Positions 1 to 9,619 are shown, counted from the stretch's first letter. The stretch: 64,000 bases of DNA from Xenococcus sp. MO_188.B8 (GCA_030065615.1 JASJDR010000022.1:17698-81697), one strand, 5' to 3'. Program-made: numbers and translations. Notes: a model not told the origin generated them from the sequence alone.

Positions 1-181
1 TTTGGGGATAATTACAACTATCATCTTGGTGATAAAGACAGTGATCGCACAAAAAACTGTCCTCGGTCGCTTGATATACCGGAATGCCAGGATGTCCAAA
101 GGCTTTGAGTGGATTCTTGCAATAAGGACATTCTAAAGCCTCTGGTTTAATGGAGCGATTACAACGGGAACATTTAGCCAT
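1..181 (-). CDS. Zinc-ribbon protein, C-terminal part outside the window
   Basis: Reading leftwards from the ATG at 181, sixty codons run off the window edge, so only the N-terminus is visible. It opens MAKCSRCNRSIKPEA and has Cys pairs at residues 4/7, 18/21 and 45/48 plus Cys56, the layout of tandem zinc ribbons. Small zinc-ribbon proteins of this kind are common in cyanobacteria and their function is not known to me. It lies 17 bp upstream of nothing on its own strand: the next minus-strand gene (199-495) ends just before this start, so the two may be cotranscribed. The zinc-binding call is well supported; a role cannot be given. Confidence 0.7.
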   Translation of the reverse strand, partial: MAKCSRCNRSIKPEALECPYCKNPLKAFGHPGIPVYQATEDSFLCDHCLYHQDDSCNYPQ

Positions 182-198
182 TAATTTAATGTCGTAAA

Positions 199-495
199 CT
201 ACTGTAATTGATATTCTTTCGATTCGATCATTTGATAATTATCAGCTCCTATAGCTAAAGCAAACTTCTGTTCGGTCTGTTCTAGAAGTTCAGGGGATAT
301 TGCCTTCCATTGCTCACGGGATTGCCAACGCACAATAATAAAAAGGCGATCGCTCATAGTAGGATCAAACCAAACTTCCTTGCCCAAAAAACCAGCAGCC
401 TGAGCTAGCATAGGAGTCCAAATCTCTCGATCCTGGATGACAAATTTTTCTCTTAATTGAGGTTTTACCGAAAACCCCAGCCATTCTATAATCAT
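199..495 (-). CDS. TIGR03792-family conserved cyanobacterial protein
   Basis: A 98-residue protein starting MIIEWLGFSV. I chose the ATG at 495 over a longer reading from 582, because the longer form would overlap the divergent gene that starts at 556 and its extra residues do not look like protein. The sequence (LREKFVIQDREIWTP near the N-terminus, then RLFIIVRWQSREQWKAI) matches my memory of TIGR03792, a family seen almost only in cyanobacteria and resembling the ferredoxin-like fold of antibiotic-biosynthesis monooxygenases. No biochemical function is established. It may be cotranscribed with the zinc-ribbon gene at the left edge. Confidence 0.75.
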   Translation of the reverse strand: MIIEWLGFSVKPQLREKFVIQDREIWTPMLAQAAGFLGKEVWFDPTMSDRLFIIVRWQSREQWKAISPELLEQTEQKFALAIGADNYQMIESKEYQLQ

Positions 496-555
496 GGGGA
501 CTTTCAAATCATTTTCGCTGTTGTATAATTTAGTATCAAAAATTAAGAGCAGTAA

Positions 556-879
556 ATGGATAATAACGATTGGTTGAAACAATTATTAATGGTTGGGATA
601 GGCACAACCTCCCTAGTTGCCGAAAAACTTAAGGAAGTTAGTGAACAATGGGTCAAAGATGGCAAAATAGATCCTGAGGGAGCCAAAGCTTTTGTTGATG
701 ACTTTATGAGTCAATTCAACTCAGAATCAGCTAATTTCCAAAAACAGATGGAGAGACAGATGACAAATTTGCTTGAGGATCTAGGAGTTCCTCGGCAATC
801 AGAGATGGATGAATTAAGGGGTCGTATTGATAGACTTGAGCGAAAAGTCCGAGAATTGGAAAATAAATTATGGCGTTAA
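556..879 (+). CDS. Phasin-like coiled-coil protein
   Basis: A 107-residue, charged, mostly helical protein. Residues 1-40 hold an amphipathic segment (WLKQLLMVGIGTTSLVAEKL) and residues 80-107 a heptad-type coiled coil (RIDRLERKVRELENKL). Cyanobacterial proteins of this layout are usually annotated as phasin family, the class that coats polyhydroxyalkanoate granules in other bacteria. Nothing here proves granule binding; no PHA synthase gene is nearby. It is divergent from the gene at 199-495, with about 60 bp between the two starts. Confidence 0.6.
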   Translation: MDNNDWLKQLLMVGIGTTSLVAEKLKEVSEQWVKDGKIDPEGAKAFVDDFMSQFNSESANFQKQMERQMTNLLEDLGVPRQSEMDELRGRIDRLERKVRELENKLWR

Positions 880-1101
880 CCAATAAACTTCATAAACTTT
901 AATAAACTAGAAAGATATCGCCCCAGTTCTCTATATTATCGGCTATATTGTTTATGTAGATATTTCTTATGTTAGTTGTGTAAATAAAGAAATTTATGAA
1001 TTGTTCTTAAAACTATATTCTTTGATTAAAATAAGTACTTTTAATTTAATATTAGCTAATGCCTTTTCGCATTTACAACACTTATCTAAGATGGCGAGTC
1101 T

Positions 1102-1506
1102 GTGATTACATTAACCCTCTTACATCCTCTGCAACCAGTACCAGTTCAAAGCTGGACATTTGAAGAAGAACCTAAAATTAGAATTGGACGCTCAACTAGC
1201 AATGAGGTCGTCCTTTATAGTGCTGTTGTTTCCCGTCATCATGTAGAAATCAGAAAAGCTGGTCAGGAATGGGAAGTTGTCAATTTGGGAGCAAATGGCA
1301 CGTATATAAATGGCACTAGGGTCAATACAGCGTTAGCCATAGATGGGATGATAATACGTCTAGCTAGTTCTGGACCCAAAATACTAATCAAAATTGAGTC
1401 AAGAGAATCATCTTCTGAAGATCAAAATTCGGCGGAAGATTCTCCTCAGAATAGGAAATATCAGCGAGCCAAAATTACTAAAGATACTTTAATTAGTAGT
1501 GATTAA
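1102..1506 (+). CDS. FHA domain protein
   Basis: A 134-residue protein with a single forkhead-associated domain at about residues 24-90, showing the signature order IRIGRS, then SRHHVEI, then NGTYINGTRV. FHA domains bind phosphothreonine peptides and usually couple Ser/Thr kinases to partners. The reading starts at a GTG at 1102; the ATG at 1091 belongs to a four-codon frame that ends at once, so GTG is the better start. The tail after residue 95 is polar and probably disordered. No kinase gene is adjacent. A second FHA gene lies at 61248-61757. Confidence 0.85.
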   Translation: MITLTLLHPLQPVPVQSWTFEEEPKIRIGRSTSNEVVLYSAVVSRHHVEIRKAGQEWEVVNLGANGTYINGTRVNTALAIDGMIIRLASSGPKILIKIESRESSSEDQNSAEDSPQNRKYQRAKITKDTLISSD

Positions 1507-1639
1507 AACTCACTTTCTAAATCTTGTCGAGATTTGATATTGATAAAATATTTATAAATCAAAATAGGATTTAGTATCGCCAAAAGCTCAACTTTGTCTC
1601 GTTTCTCGTTCCTCCGCCCTGATCCTTTATCCTTAAGTT

Positions 1640-2896
1640 ATGAATACTCTTAACTTAGAAAGGATTCGCCAGGCAGCGCAAACAATTCGCGGACAAACTC
1701 GCGAACTTACTCATCAAATATTGGATACCCCCTGTCGTTATTCGTGCCAACTATCAGAACTGACAGAAGCAACGGTAATCCTTAAATATGAAAACTTACA
1801 ATTTACCGGCTCCTTTAAAGAACGGGGTGCTTTGGTCAAATTGCTTTCTTTGACCGAATCCCAGAGGAAGCAGGGAATTATTGCCATGTCCGCAGGCAAT
1901 CATGCTCAAGCAGTTGCCCATCAAGCAAAAGGTTTAGATATTCCCACAATAATTGTTATGCCCTGCTTTACCCCCTACGTCAAAGTGGAACGAACTCGCG
2001 CTTTTGGGGCAGAAGTTATCTTGCATGGCGAGACTTTAGATGATTCGATTGTTTTAGGCCAACAAATTGCTCAAGAACGCCAGCTCAATATTGTTCATCC
2101 CTATGATGATCCGCAGATTATTGCTGGACAAGGAACTATTGCCCTAGAAATCTTGGCACTTTATTCTGATTTAGAAGTTCTGATAGTACCGGTCGGCGGA
2201 GGCGGTTTAATCTCAGGTAATGCGATCGCCGCTAAAAGTCTTAGTCCCCAGATTCAGATTTTAGGAGTGCAAACTCAACGTTTTCCGGCGATGGCTCAAG
2301 CATTCAGAGGGGAGCCAATTACCTGTAGCAACTCCACTATTGCCGAAGGCATTGCTGTTAAAACACCAGGAAAGCTTACCTTGCCAATTATTCGTGAGTT
2401 AGTGGATGAAATTTTACTAGTAAATGAAGACGAAATTGAAGAAGCCGTTAGGTTACTTCTTCAGCTGGAAAAGACTCTAGTAGAAGGGGCAGGGGCAGCT
2501 GGGCTAGCAGCCTTAATTAAATATCGCGATCGCTTTGCTGGTCGGAAAGTAGGCATTATTCTCAGTGGTGGCAATATTGATTTACCGATTTTGTCCTCAA
2601 TAGTTCAACGGAGTATGGTCCGCTCTAGTCGCTTGGTGCGCTTAGAAGTTGAGATTAGGGATATCCCTGGGGCCTTGGCAGAAGTGTCGGGATTAATTAG
2701 TAAAACGGAAGCTAATATTGTTGATGTCCGTCATCATCGGGCTTTTACTTGTTTACCACTGCAGTCAGCAAAGTTGGAGTTAGTACTAATGACTAAAGGT
2801 GTTTCTCATTTGCAACAAATTATTGAGTCACTTACTAATGCTGGCTATAAAACTTATCTCGACTCGATCTTTGAAGAAAGCTCTGAATTGGCTTAG
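1640..2896 (+). CDS. ilvA: Threonine ammonia-lyase, catabolic type with ACT domain
   Basis: A 418-residue PLP enzyme that deaminates threonine to 2-oxobutanoate, the first step towards isoleucine. The Schiff-base lysine is Lys60 in FTGSFKERGA, the phosphate-binding glycine loop is VPVGGGGLISG near residue 185, and SGGNID near residue 308 closes the active site. The C-terminal 85 residues look like one ACT domain (RDIPGALAEVSGLISK). The length and single ACT domain fit the shorter threonine ammonia-lyase type (TIGR01127) rather than the two-ACT biosynthetic IlvA of about 510 residues. An 8-bp inverted repeat (2920-2927 and 2963-2970) follows the stop and may be a weak terminator. Confidence 0.9.
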   Translation: MNTLNLERIRQAAQTIRGQTRELTHQILDTPCRYSCQLSELTEATVILKYENLQFTGSFKERGALVKLLSLTESQRKQGIIAMSAGNHAQAVAHQAKGLDIPTIIVMPCFTPYVKVERTRAFGAEVILHGETLDDSIVLGQQIAQERQLNIVHPYDDPQIIAGQGTIALEILALYSDLEVLIVPVGGGGLISGNAIAAKSLSPQIQILGVQTQRFPAMAQAFRGEPITCSNSTIAEGIAVKTPGKLTLPIIRELVDEILLVNEDEIEEAVRLLLQLEKTLVEGAGAAGLAALIKYRDRFAGRKVGIILSGGNIDLPILSSIVQRSMVRSSRLVRLEVEIRDIPGALAEVSGLISKTEANIVDVRHHRAFTCLPLQSAKLELVLMTKGVSHLQQIIESLTNAGYKTYLDSIFEESSELA

Positions 2897-3053
2897 ATTT
2901 TATTAACCTCTAGTTTTTGACCCTCAACTCAACTCTTTTGAACTGATGTTGTTCTCAGTCGCTTGAGGGTGAACGAAATTTTGCGTGGGATTTCTAGCTA
3001 AGTATCCCAAAAATCACCCCCCACACCTTTTTTCGCTCACCCGTCGCTTGCTC

Positions 3054-3533
3054 TCAAAGCGGCTTAACATACACTAAATCACATCTGGCTGTTTCTACTC
3101 CAGATGCTGGTTGATAACCATGCTTTTCGTATAAAACTACGGCCTCACTCAATACCGAAGCGGTTTCAATCCAAATTTCTTTAAACCCTTTTTTAGCGAT
3201 CGCCTGTTCTAAGTGTTGCAACAAATATCTGCCTAATCCTTGTCCTCTAAACTCAGGTAACAAATACATTTTGCGAATTTCTACCGCTTGTTCTCCCCGA
3301 GCAATGGGATAGTAAGCAGCCGTCCCTACGATCTTTCCTTGGAACTCAACCACCCAAAATTCTCCTCCAGATTCTAGATAAGCCGTTTCCACCTCGATCA
3401 CATCTCGATCAGCTTCTGTTGGTTGCCAAGACAACCCATATTCTGCTAGCACATTACTAATTACCTGCGCTGCTCCAGGACGATCTTTATGCTGCCAATC
3501 CCGAATCCAAAAATTTTGATAATAACTATTCAT
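3054..3533 (-). CDS. GNAT family N-acetyltransferase
   Basis: A 159-residue protein with the GNAT fold. The acetyl-CoA-binding motif A is visible as MYLLPEFRGQGLGRYLLQHL (Q/RxxGxG/A type), preceded by the beta strand GKIVGTAAYYPI and followed by EKHGYQPASG. The ATG at 3533 is preferred to a TTG nine bases upstream. The substrate cannot be read from sequence. The 240 bp upstream to the next gene is low-complexity GT/AC-rich DNA and holds no credible gene. Confidence 0.85.
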   Translation of the reverse strand: MNSYYQNFWIRDWQHKDRPGAAQVISNVLAEYGLSWQPTEADRDVIEVETAYLESGGEFWVVEFQGKIVGTAAYYPIARGEQAVEIRKMYLLPEFRGQGLGRYLLQHLEQAIAKKGFKEIWIETASVLSEAVVLYEKHGYQPASGVETARCDLVYVKPL

Positions 3534-3646
3534 AATTGTCAAGCCGTGAACAAAGAGTCAAAAGTAAGACCAGGGAGATAGAGATGTGAAGAGTGTGGGA
3601 AGGGTGGGGAGTGTGGGAGGTGTGGGAAGATAGGGAGACAATTGAT

Positions 3647-3670
3647 TCCCCAAGTCCCCAAGTCCCCAAG
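3647..3670. repeat. 8-bp tandem repeat, three copies
   Basis: The octamer TCCCCAAG is repeated three times head to tail, then partly once more. It sits between the GNAT gene and the acyl-AMP ligase gene, inside a stretch rich in GTGGGA runs. Short tandem repeats like this are frequent in large cyanobacterial genomes; no function is implied. Confidence 0.85.
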
Positions 3671-3777
3671 TCCGCATTTTTTCGCTCACCCCCCCACCCT
3701 TCCTTGTCCACCCCCTCTTACCGAACTAATAATTTATAAATACTGAATCGACGCTCTAGTTCCTCATCCCTCATCCT

Positions 3778-5556
3778 TTATAAAGTAACCATTTCTGTAA
3801 CGGCTTTATCTTCTTGATCTTGTTGCCATTGGGCGACGATATTTAAATCACCTTCAAGAAACTTTTTCGAACATCCGCGACGTTGAATTTTCCCACTAGA
3901 AGTTTTGGGAATACTACCAGTTTTTAATAATGCGATCGCATATACTTCTACTTCATGGGCTTCTCCTACAGATTGACAAATAGCTGTCACAATTTCCTCA
4001 AAGTTTAAAGAACGTAAATGACTTCTTTCTACCTCTTGAACTATCACTAATCTTTCGGCACCATCTTGATCGATCGCGAAAGCTGCCCCAGCATTTTTTC
4101 TTAAAGCAGGATGGCATTTTTGTACCGTTTCTTCTACATGTTGGGGATAACAGTATCTGCTCCAAAAGAGCATTACTTCTTTTAATCTTCCCGTAATATA
4201 TAATTCTCCATTTTGTAAGAAACCCAAGTCTCCAGTTCGCAAATATTCAGGACTTTGAGTTCCTTTAAGTAAACCTTGAAAAGTATCTTTTGTTTCTTGC
4301 TTTTGCTCCCAATATCCTTTGCCAATACCAGAACCTAAAACCCAAATCTCACCAACTTCATCAGGTTTACAGGGAATTAAGGTTTCGGGATTAACGATTA
4401 TTACTTCTGTATCCAACCATTTTCTACCACAACCAACGATCGCCTTATTGCCGGTCCTTTCTGAACTAATTTCTACAACTTGATTCTTTTCTAATGCCGC
4501 ACCATCTACATATTTAATAATTGGGTTTTCATGTTGCAAACCACCGGTAATAAATAAGGTCGCTTCTGCCATGCCATAACAAGGATAAAAAGCAGATTTA
4601 TTAAAACCACAATTGGCAAAAATATGGGAAAATCTATTAATAGTTTCTCCCCGTACAGTTTCTGCCCCAGAAAAAGCTACTTTCCAGTTACTTAAATCCA
4701 AACCAGCTAACTTTTCAGGAGTCGCTTTTAAACATAGTAAATCATAGGCAAAATTGGGCCCACCACTAGTAGTTGCCCGATAATGGGAAATTGCTTTCAA
4801 CCATTCAAAAGGCTGTTGGGCTAAAGATACAGGAGACATCAAAATACTTGGAGTTCCTAAATACAAAGGTTGTAAAATATTGCCGATTAATCCCATGTCA
4901 TGAAACATCGGTAACCAACCGACGACGATAGTGGATTGATCATGATTAAAACCTTGGCGGATAGTTTCCTCATTATGCAAAATATTCTGATGGGTTACTA
5001 TTACTCCTTTGGGCGTTCCTGTAGAACCAGAGGTATATTGCAAGAAAGCGATGGTATCAGGTTCGATTTTCAGGCTCTGCCAATCATTCTCCAGAGATAA
5101 ATCGACTCGATCAGTAGCAAGGCGCGGAAAAAATTTAAATTTGCCCGGAATCTTGTTATTCTTAGCAACTTCGGTCTCGACAATATCTAAAAATTCTTGG
5201 GTCGTTAATAAAACACTAGCCCCTGACAGTTTAACTCTTTCGGTTAATTCCGCGATCGCCTTTCCCCGACGAGGCGTACTTTTAGTTACCGCAATCACCC
5301 TAGCATAGAGACAACCCATAAAAGCGGCAATAAATTCTAATCCTTCATGGTAAGGATAGACTAACAAAGCTCTCGCACCCGGTTTTACCACCGATTGTAA
5401 CCGAGATGCGATCGCTTTTGCCCGCCGATCTAATTCCTGATAAGTTAGACTTCCCACTTCTGTTGTGCCGTTAGAGAGAAATTTATAGGCAATATCATGG
5501 GGTTGGGCGATCGCTCTATGTTGTAGCAGTTCGACTAGATGAGAAAATTGAGACAT
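3778..5556 (-). CDS. Fatty acyl-AMP ligase (FAAL), stand-alone
   Basis: A 592-residue member of the adenylate-forming (ANL) superfamily. The P-loop YTSGSTGTPKG lies at residues 174-184, the A5-like motif YPCYGMAEATLF near 330, and the A7/A8 region YLRTGDLGFLQNGELYITGR near 450. The closing region has KTSSGKIQRRGCSKKF. The whole chain reads like FAALs, which adenylate free fatty acids and pass them to an acyl carrier protein rather than CoA. No polyketide, NRPS or ACP gene is adjacent, so the acceptor is unknown; cyanobacterial stand-alone FAALs are found in lipid, hydrocarbon and lipopeptide pathways. ANL superfamily membership is certain; FAAL rather than acyl-CoA ligase is likely. Confidence 0.85.
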   Translation of the reverse strand: MSQFSHLVELLQHRAIAQPHDIAYKFLSNGTTEVGSLTYQELDRRAKAIASRLQSVVKPGARALLVYPYHEGLEFIAAFMGCLYARVIAVTKSTPRRGKAIAELTERVKLSGASVLLTTQEFLDIVETEVAKNNKIPGKFKFFPRLATDRVDLSLENDWQSLKIEPDTIAFLQYTSGSTGTPKGVIVTHQNILHNEETIRQGFNHDQSTIVVGWLPMFHDMGLIGNILQPLYLGTPSILMSPVSLAQQPFEWLKAISHYRATTSGGPNFAYDLLCLKATPEKLAGLDLSNWKVAFSGAETVRGETINRFSHIFANCGFNKSAFYPCYGMAEATLFITGGLQHENPIIKYVDGAALEKNQVVEISSERTGNKAIVGCGRKWLDTEVIIVNPETLIPCKPDEVGEIWVLGSGIGKGYWEQKQETKDTFQGLLKGTQSPEYLRTGDLGFLQNGELYITGRLKEVMLFWSRYCYPQHVEETVQKCHPALRKNAGAAFAIDQDGAERLVIVQEVERSHLRSLNFEEIVTAICQSVGEAHEVEVYAIALLKTGSIPKTSSGKIQRRGCSKKFLEGDLNIVAQWQQDQEDKAVTEMVTL

Positions 5557-5863
5557 AAAATCTTATCAATTATGATACAAATTCAGAATACGGAACTTAT
5601 ATTAACGAAAATCCTTCAAAATAATTAACTACCCTTTGTCAGTTATCAGTTACCAGCAGTGCCGGAATGAGGAGGAGTATTTTGCTAAGGTTTATCTACT
5701 TAGACCTAAGATTAAATATAATTTCCCCATTCTCGCCCTGGTGATTTTGGTGTCAGTTATCCATTATCAGTTATCAGTTCATCGTTTTGACTAGTTTGCT
5801 CTCAATCTACAACTCTACCTATTAACCAATACCTAATCCCCAATCCTCAGTCCTCAGTCCACT
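5557..5863. other. Intergenic, 307 bp, no gene seen
   Basis: Between divergent genes. It contains scattered copies of CAGTTATCAGTTA-like words, a common low-complexity feature of cyanobacterial spacers. I see no coding potential, hairpin terminator or RNA gene. Confidence 0.5.
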
Positions 5864-6352
5864 ATGTTAATTGTTAATTTTTCTATTTGTAAATTCCCTA
5901 AATTTTGTACTTATATAGTAAATATTAGTATTCTTGCAACCATCGGCATAATTGGGGGTTTTATCCCCAACATCGACCGTAAAGATCACAAAATTTCTTT
6001 TGACTATTATGCCTATGCCCAAAATTATACTCAACAAGAAATCGTTAATTATTCCCGAGCAGGATTCCAAATCGAATTACTTAGACAACAAACCTATCAC
6101 GATATAAAAACTATCATTAATCAGAGACCACCAAATATAACTTGTAATCAACCAGGTACTTTACAAAATTTAGCTCCCAATATTCGCGGTATTGCTAACA
6201 ATTATTGTCACAATACCATGCGAATCATTAGAAATAATAACCTAACTGTGCACCGTTTCAATCAACTCAAGCAATTCTATGATCAAGAAGGCGATTTCCA
6301 CCAACAAGTTCAACAGATGTTACTTGAAGTTCAAACCCAACAATTTAGATGA
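5864..6352 (+). CDS. DUF4168 domain protein, exported
   Basis: A 162-residue protein. The N-terminal 30 residues contain a hydrophobic stretch (YIVNISILATIGIIGGFI) consistent with a signal peptide or anchor. The rest is helical and matches DUF4168: YTQQEIVNYSRAGFQIELLR, then CNQPGTLQNL, then a closing segment FNQLKQFYDQEGDFHQQVQQ. DUF4168 proteins are widespread in cyanobacteria and of unknown function; in other bacteria some are linked to envelope stress. Downstream lies a block of hairpin repeats (6361-6594). Confidence 0.75.
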   Translation: MLIVNFSICKFPKFCTYIVNISILATIGIIGGFIPNIDRKDHKISFDYYAYAQNYTQQEIVNYSRAGFQIELLRQQTYHDIKTIINQRPPNITCNQPGTLQNLAPNIRGIANNYCHNTMRIIRNNNLTVHRFNQLKQFYDQEGDFHQQVQQMLLEVQTQQFR

Positions 6353-6360
6353 TTAATGGT

Positions 6361-6594
6361 CAACGTTCAAACTCGCGCATTCCCTTGCCCAGAACACGGA
6401 GCTGGGCAAGCGTCTTACGCCGATACGCGGAGCGGTATCCTTATGCGGAGCGGTACCCTTTAGGGTTAGGACGCGGGCTTCCACCGCTTCCTTAGCCCAG
6501 AACACGGAGCTGGGCTTGTCCCCAGAACACGGAGCTGGGTAAACAGATCGGTGCTCTGGATAAACGCCGTGCAACGGCGCAGGGTCGTCAATGT
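6361..6594. repeat. Block of dispersed hairpin repeats
   Basis: This non-coding block is built from short GC-rich modules. CCCAGAACACGGAGCTGGG occurs three times (6388-6406, 6496-6514, 6521-6539); its ends CCCAG and CTGGG pair to form a hairpin. A second module, GCGGAGCGGTATCCTT, occurs from 6426 with a diverged copy beside it. Related modules lie at 28674, 52573 and 63949. Apparent open frames through the block are products of the repeats and I do not count them as genes. Confidence 0.8.
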
Positions 6595-7776
6595 TCAAGC
6601 TGCCTGACTGAAGCGAATTTTTAAGTAATCCTCTTCCATTTTTGCTCCTGATGGTTTAAGTGCTGCCAGAGCTTGAGGCAAAACTAAATTACGTCGATGA
6701 TTGCCAATTCTGACATTTAATTCATCCCCAGTTTTATTGAGTTGTATTTGCTCTTTAGGAATTCCTGGTAAATATAACTCTAAACTATAAATTCCTTGAT
6801 TTTGGACCACTCTAACTGTACTCTCTTTATAGTAAACCTGAGTAGGATCTTCATCTTGATAAAGAATTTCTTTTAATTTATCTAAGGCCTTTAATCCACA
6901 CATTTCTTCAGAAAAAAGTGGGGCTTCTTTCACTGGCAAAGGATGAAAATTATCATAAATTTCTTGTTTATAAATTTGCTGATTCGACTTCCACCGTTCA
7001 AAGAAAGGATCGTTAACCGAGTCGGGAATAATCCGATTAGCTATGACCAAATCCGTAGAGACGTTATAGAGACTTAAATAAGCATGAGCTCGTAGGGATT
7101 CTTTGATGACCATCTTTTCTGGATTCATCACCAATCGTACTGAAGTACGAGTATTATCTGTTAAAACCTTTTCTAAAGCCTCAATCTGTTCGTAGAATTC
7201 ATAAGGGGCATCCATTACTTCATTATCAGGTAGAGAAAAACCAGCAATCGGTTTAAATATAGGTTCTACAATCGGACGTAAAGCTGCCGACATTCCTTGA
7301 AATGGTTTGTAAAAACGTCTCATATACCAACCACCTACTTCAGGAAGACTTAATAATCTTAAAGCTGTCCCTGTTGGCGCAGAATCAATAATCAGAATTT
7401 CAAAATCGCCTTCATCATAGTGACGTTTCATTCTGACTAAGCCAAAAATCTCATCCATTCCTGGCAAAATTGCCAATTCTTCGGCTTGGACTCCATCTAG
7501 CCCTCTAGCTTGCAATACTTGGGTAATATAACGCTTCACGGCTCCCCAATTTCCCTCTAATTCCATTAGTGCGTCTAATTCGGCACCCCAGAGGTTAGGA
7601 CGTACTTGTTTGGGCTCATGCCCTAATTCAATCTCAAAACTATCCGCCAGGGAGTGAGCTGGATCTGTACTAAGTACCAAAGTTTTATGGCCAAGTTCTG
7701 CACATCGCAGACCTGTAGCAGCGGCAACGGAGGTTTTCCCTACCCCGCCTTTACCCGTCATCAGAATTACACGCAT
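6595..7776 (-). CDS. ArsA/Get3-type anion-transporting ATPase
   Basis: A 393-residue P-loop ATPase of the TRC40/GET3/ArsA family. The deviant Walker A motif GKGGVGKT is at residues 8-15, with the signature lysine Lys9, and the switch motif [12 protein letters not shown] follows. [16 protein letters not shown] near residue 128 is the Walker B/switch II region. The last 80 residues form the HSP20-like beta-sandwich found in many cyanobacterial and plant members ([12 protein letters not shown] and onward). The typical arsenite operon partners (arsB, arsR) are absent, and CxxC metalloid motifs are not evident, so a membrane-protein targeting or other chaperone role is as likely as arsenite export. 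Confidence 0.88.
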   Translation of the reverse strand: MRVILMTGKGGVGKTSVAAATGLRCAELGHKTLVLSTDPAHSLADSFEIELGHEPKQVRPNLWGAELDALMELEGNWGAVKRYITQVLQARGLDGVQAEELAILPGMDEIFGLVRMKRHYDEGDFEILIIDSAPTGTALRLLSLPEVGGWYMRRFYKPFQGMSAALRPIVEPIFKPIAGFSLPDNEVMDAPYEFYEQIEALEKVLTDNTRTSVRLVMNPEKMVIKESLRAHAYLSLYNVSTDLVIANRIIPDSVNDPFFERWKSNQQIYKQEIYDNFHPLPVKEAPLFSEEMCGLKALDKLKEILYQDEDPTQVYYKESTVRVVQNQGIYSLELYLPGIPKEQIQLNKTGDELNVRIGNHRRNLVLPQALAALKPSGAKMEEDYLKIRFSQAA

Positions 7777-8374
7777 AGCAAGATTTTTATCCTAAAACTG
7801 AGAGAAGTTTACATTACTTTACTATTGTTAACCTTTTTTACGCTAAAAAGAGATTTTTTTGCCAGAATTTACTGAGAAAAGTCTCAGGAGTCTAGTATAA
7901 CGTGTTTAGGAAGTGCCTTGTTTGGCGAGACCTTGAAGAAATCTGCTTTTTCGATCAAGAAGTGATTCGTTTTACACCATCTCGAAGAGATTCGCGCTTT
8001 TTTGAAACACTTTGTATAATCGAATTGCGTAGCTTTTAGCGCTATCAGAGCTTATGCTTTTTCTGTAAAGAAATATTACTTGCTATTGACAAAATACTAA
8101 AATTACAAGTGAAATTATGTTTAATCTTTATTTTAATCGCATTTTAAGTAATAGTACTTACAATATTCACCGTCAAGATAAAAATCTCCGTATTCATACT
8201 GATTCATTGTTAATGCAAATTAACTAAAAGAGAAATGAGAATCTCACTTTATAGCTAACAACTCGTTTCGTTGAATATAAACAAAATATCGATCTGAATT
8301 CATTGATATTGTTTATCGATCACGGAAAACCATCCTTATTTATCCTAGTAAAAAATTTTGAGGAAATCAAAATT
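7777..8374. other. Intergenic, about 600 bp, no clear feature
   Basis: AT-rich DNA upstream of the ArsA-type ATPase gene. The only structure I noticed is a small perfect hairpin (CTGAGA-AAAG-TCTCAG, 7872-7887) without a T-run. No open frame with a plausible start was found before 8375. Confidence 0.4.
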
Positions 8375-8563
8375 ATGGTTAATGAGCAGCACCAAATGAT
8401 AGTAACTAAAGAAAAATTTCTAATTTTTCGACAACTGCGAATAAGCGATCTTGAGACATCAGAAAGATTTTTATTGTATGGCAAATCTTCTGGCAATTGT
8501 TACTCATCTTTTCGAAGTAAAGCAGTTGCTAAAATAGAAGTATGCTGCAAGATGGATCGTTAA
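8375..8563 (+). CDS. Small hypothetical protein
   Basis: A 62-residue frame beginning MVNEQHQMIVTKEKF, with AGGAA about ten bases before the ATG. A longer reading from 8303 has no ribosome site and I prefer the ATG at 8375. The protein is polar with basic ends (MDR at the C-terminus), has no membrane segment and resembles nothing I know. It stands alone between two intergenic stretches. It may be real or a chance frame. Confidence 0.35.
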   Translation: MVNEQHQMIVTKEKFLIFRQLRISDLETSERFLLYGKSSGNCYSSFRSKAVAKIEVCCKMDR

Positions 8564-8629
8564 ACGTTAAACAAAGCAGAAACTAGAGGACTAGAAGGGA
8601 TTTCTTCTGCTCTTAAGGTCAAAGCACGA

Positions 8630-9619
8630 TTATTCTGCAACTCGTATTTTATTTAATAATTCCTGATTTTCTTGTTGTAACTTTTGTACTGTATGTTGCA
8701 AAGATTCAATCACAGTATACATTTCCATCGGATCAAATATTTTTAAAAGACTTGTTTGAGTTACAATTCCGAGTCCTTTTCCCCAATTCCAGGAAACAAC
8801 CAAGCGTCTAATTTTTTTGCGTTTCATTTCTTGATGAGCCGCTAGTAAAGAATCTTCTGGACTGAGTAGAAATAAAGGCGCACTCATTACTTCTATTGCC
8901 AGGATCTGTTCTAACGATAGTTGTAAAGTTTGGAATTGAATAATATCCCGTTCGGTAATAATTCCCTCAGGATGTTTAATTTCTCTTTCGGGCTCTTCAG
9001 ATACAATAATCACACAACTAACATGATTCTCTGCCATCAGTTGAGCAATTTCTTTAATCGAATGATCGGGTGTTGCTGTAACAACTTTTCGACTCATGAC
9101 ATCAGCAACTCTTCTTAACTTCAGCAAATTAGCTGGGCGCATCGCATCCCGAATTGTCACTGGAGAAATAACCCCGAGTAGTTGAGCATTGCTATCAACT
9201 AAGGGTAAGTGTCGAATTCGATAGCGACGGAATAAAAATAATGCGGCAAAAATATCAGGAAAATTATTTTCATTCAGAGTCACCACGGGATGAGTCATCA
9301 CTTCGGCGACACTAAGATCAGCAAAGACAATTCCTGAAGCTGTAAGTTTAACAATATCCCTTTCGGTTAAGATGCCCAAAATTTTTTCATCTTTCATGAT
9401 CAAGGCACAACTAGAACGCACCTGATGGCGGGAAACTTCTTCTAGAGACTGCTCTTGAGCAGATAAAGCACAGCTACTACCCCAAGCTTGACTCATCATC
9501 GCGATCGCTTTCTGCAAAGGCATTTCTGGTGGCATAATCAGCGGGTGACGATCTATGGTCGTTTCTAAATCGGGGGTGGTGAAAAAATTATGGTTAAATT
9601 CCACGACTTTGATTCTCAA
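8630..9619 (-). CDS. Protein with four CBS domains
   Basis: A 329-residue soluble protein with four CBS modules in a row. Each has a VMxxPVVT-like opening and a closing GIxTERDI-like strand: about residues 25-115, 122-185, 190-262 and 265-320. CBS pairs bind adenosyl ligands and sense energy or redox state, usually inside larger enzymes or channels. Here there is no effector domain, only a short C-terminal coiled coil (VIESLQHTVQKLQQENQELL) that may drive oligomerisation. In cyanobacteria such CBS arrays often precede histidine kinases; this one is free-standing. The ligand and partner are unknown. Confidence 0.85.
   Translation of the reverse strand: MRIKVVEFNHNFFTTPDLETTIDRHPLIMPPEMPLQKAIAMMSQAWGSSCALSAQEQSLEEVSRHQVRSSCALIMKDEKILGILTERDIVKLTASGIVFADLSVAEVMTHPVVTLNENNFPDIFAALFLFRRYRIRHLPLVDSNAQLLGVISPVTIRDAMRPANLLKLRRVADVMSRKVVTATPDHSIKEIAQLMAENHVSCVIIVSEEPEREIKHPEGIITERDIIQFQTLQLSLEQILAIEVMSAPLFLLSPEDSLLAAHQEMKRKKIRRLVVSWNWGKGLGIVTQTSLLKIFDPMEMYTVIESLQHTVQKLQQENQELLNKIRVAE

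Noticed and set aside
3526..3711. Open frame rich in Ser-His-Thr between GNAT and FAAL genes
   Set aside because: It is a translation of low-complexity GTGGGA and TCCCCAAG repeats and has no ribosome site.
6353..6598. Eighty-one-codon minus-strand frame
   Set aside because: It lies wholly in hairpin repeat modules; the residues repeat with the DNA modules and match no protein style.
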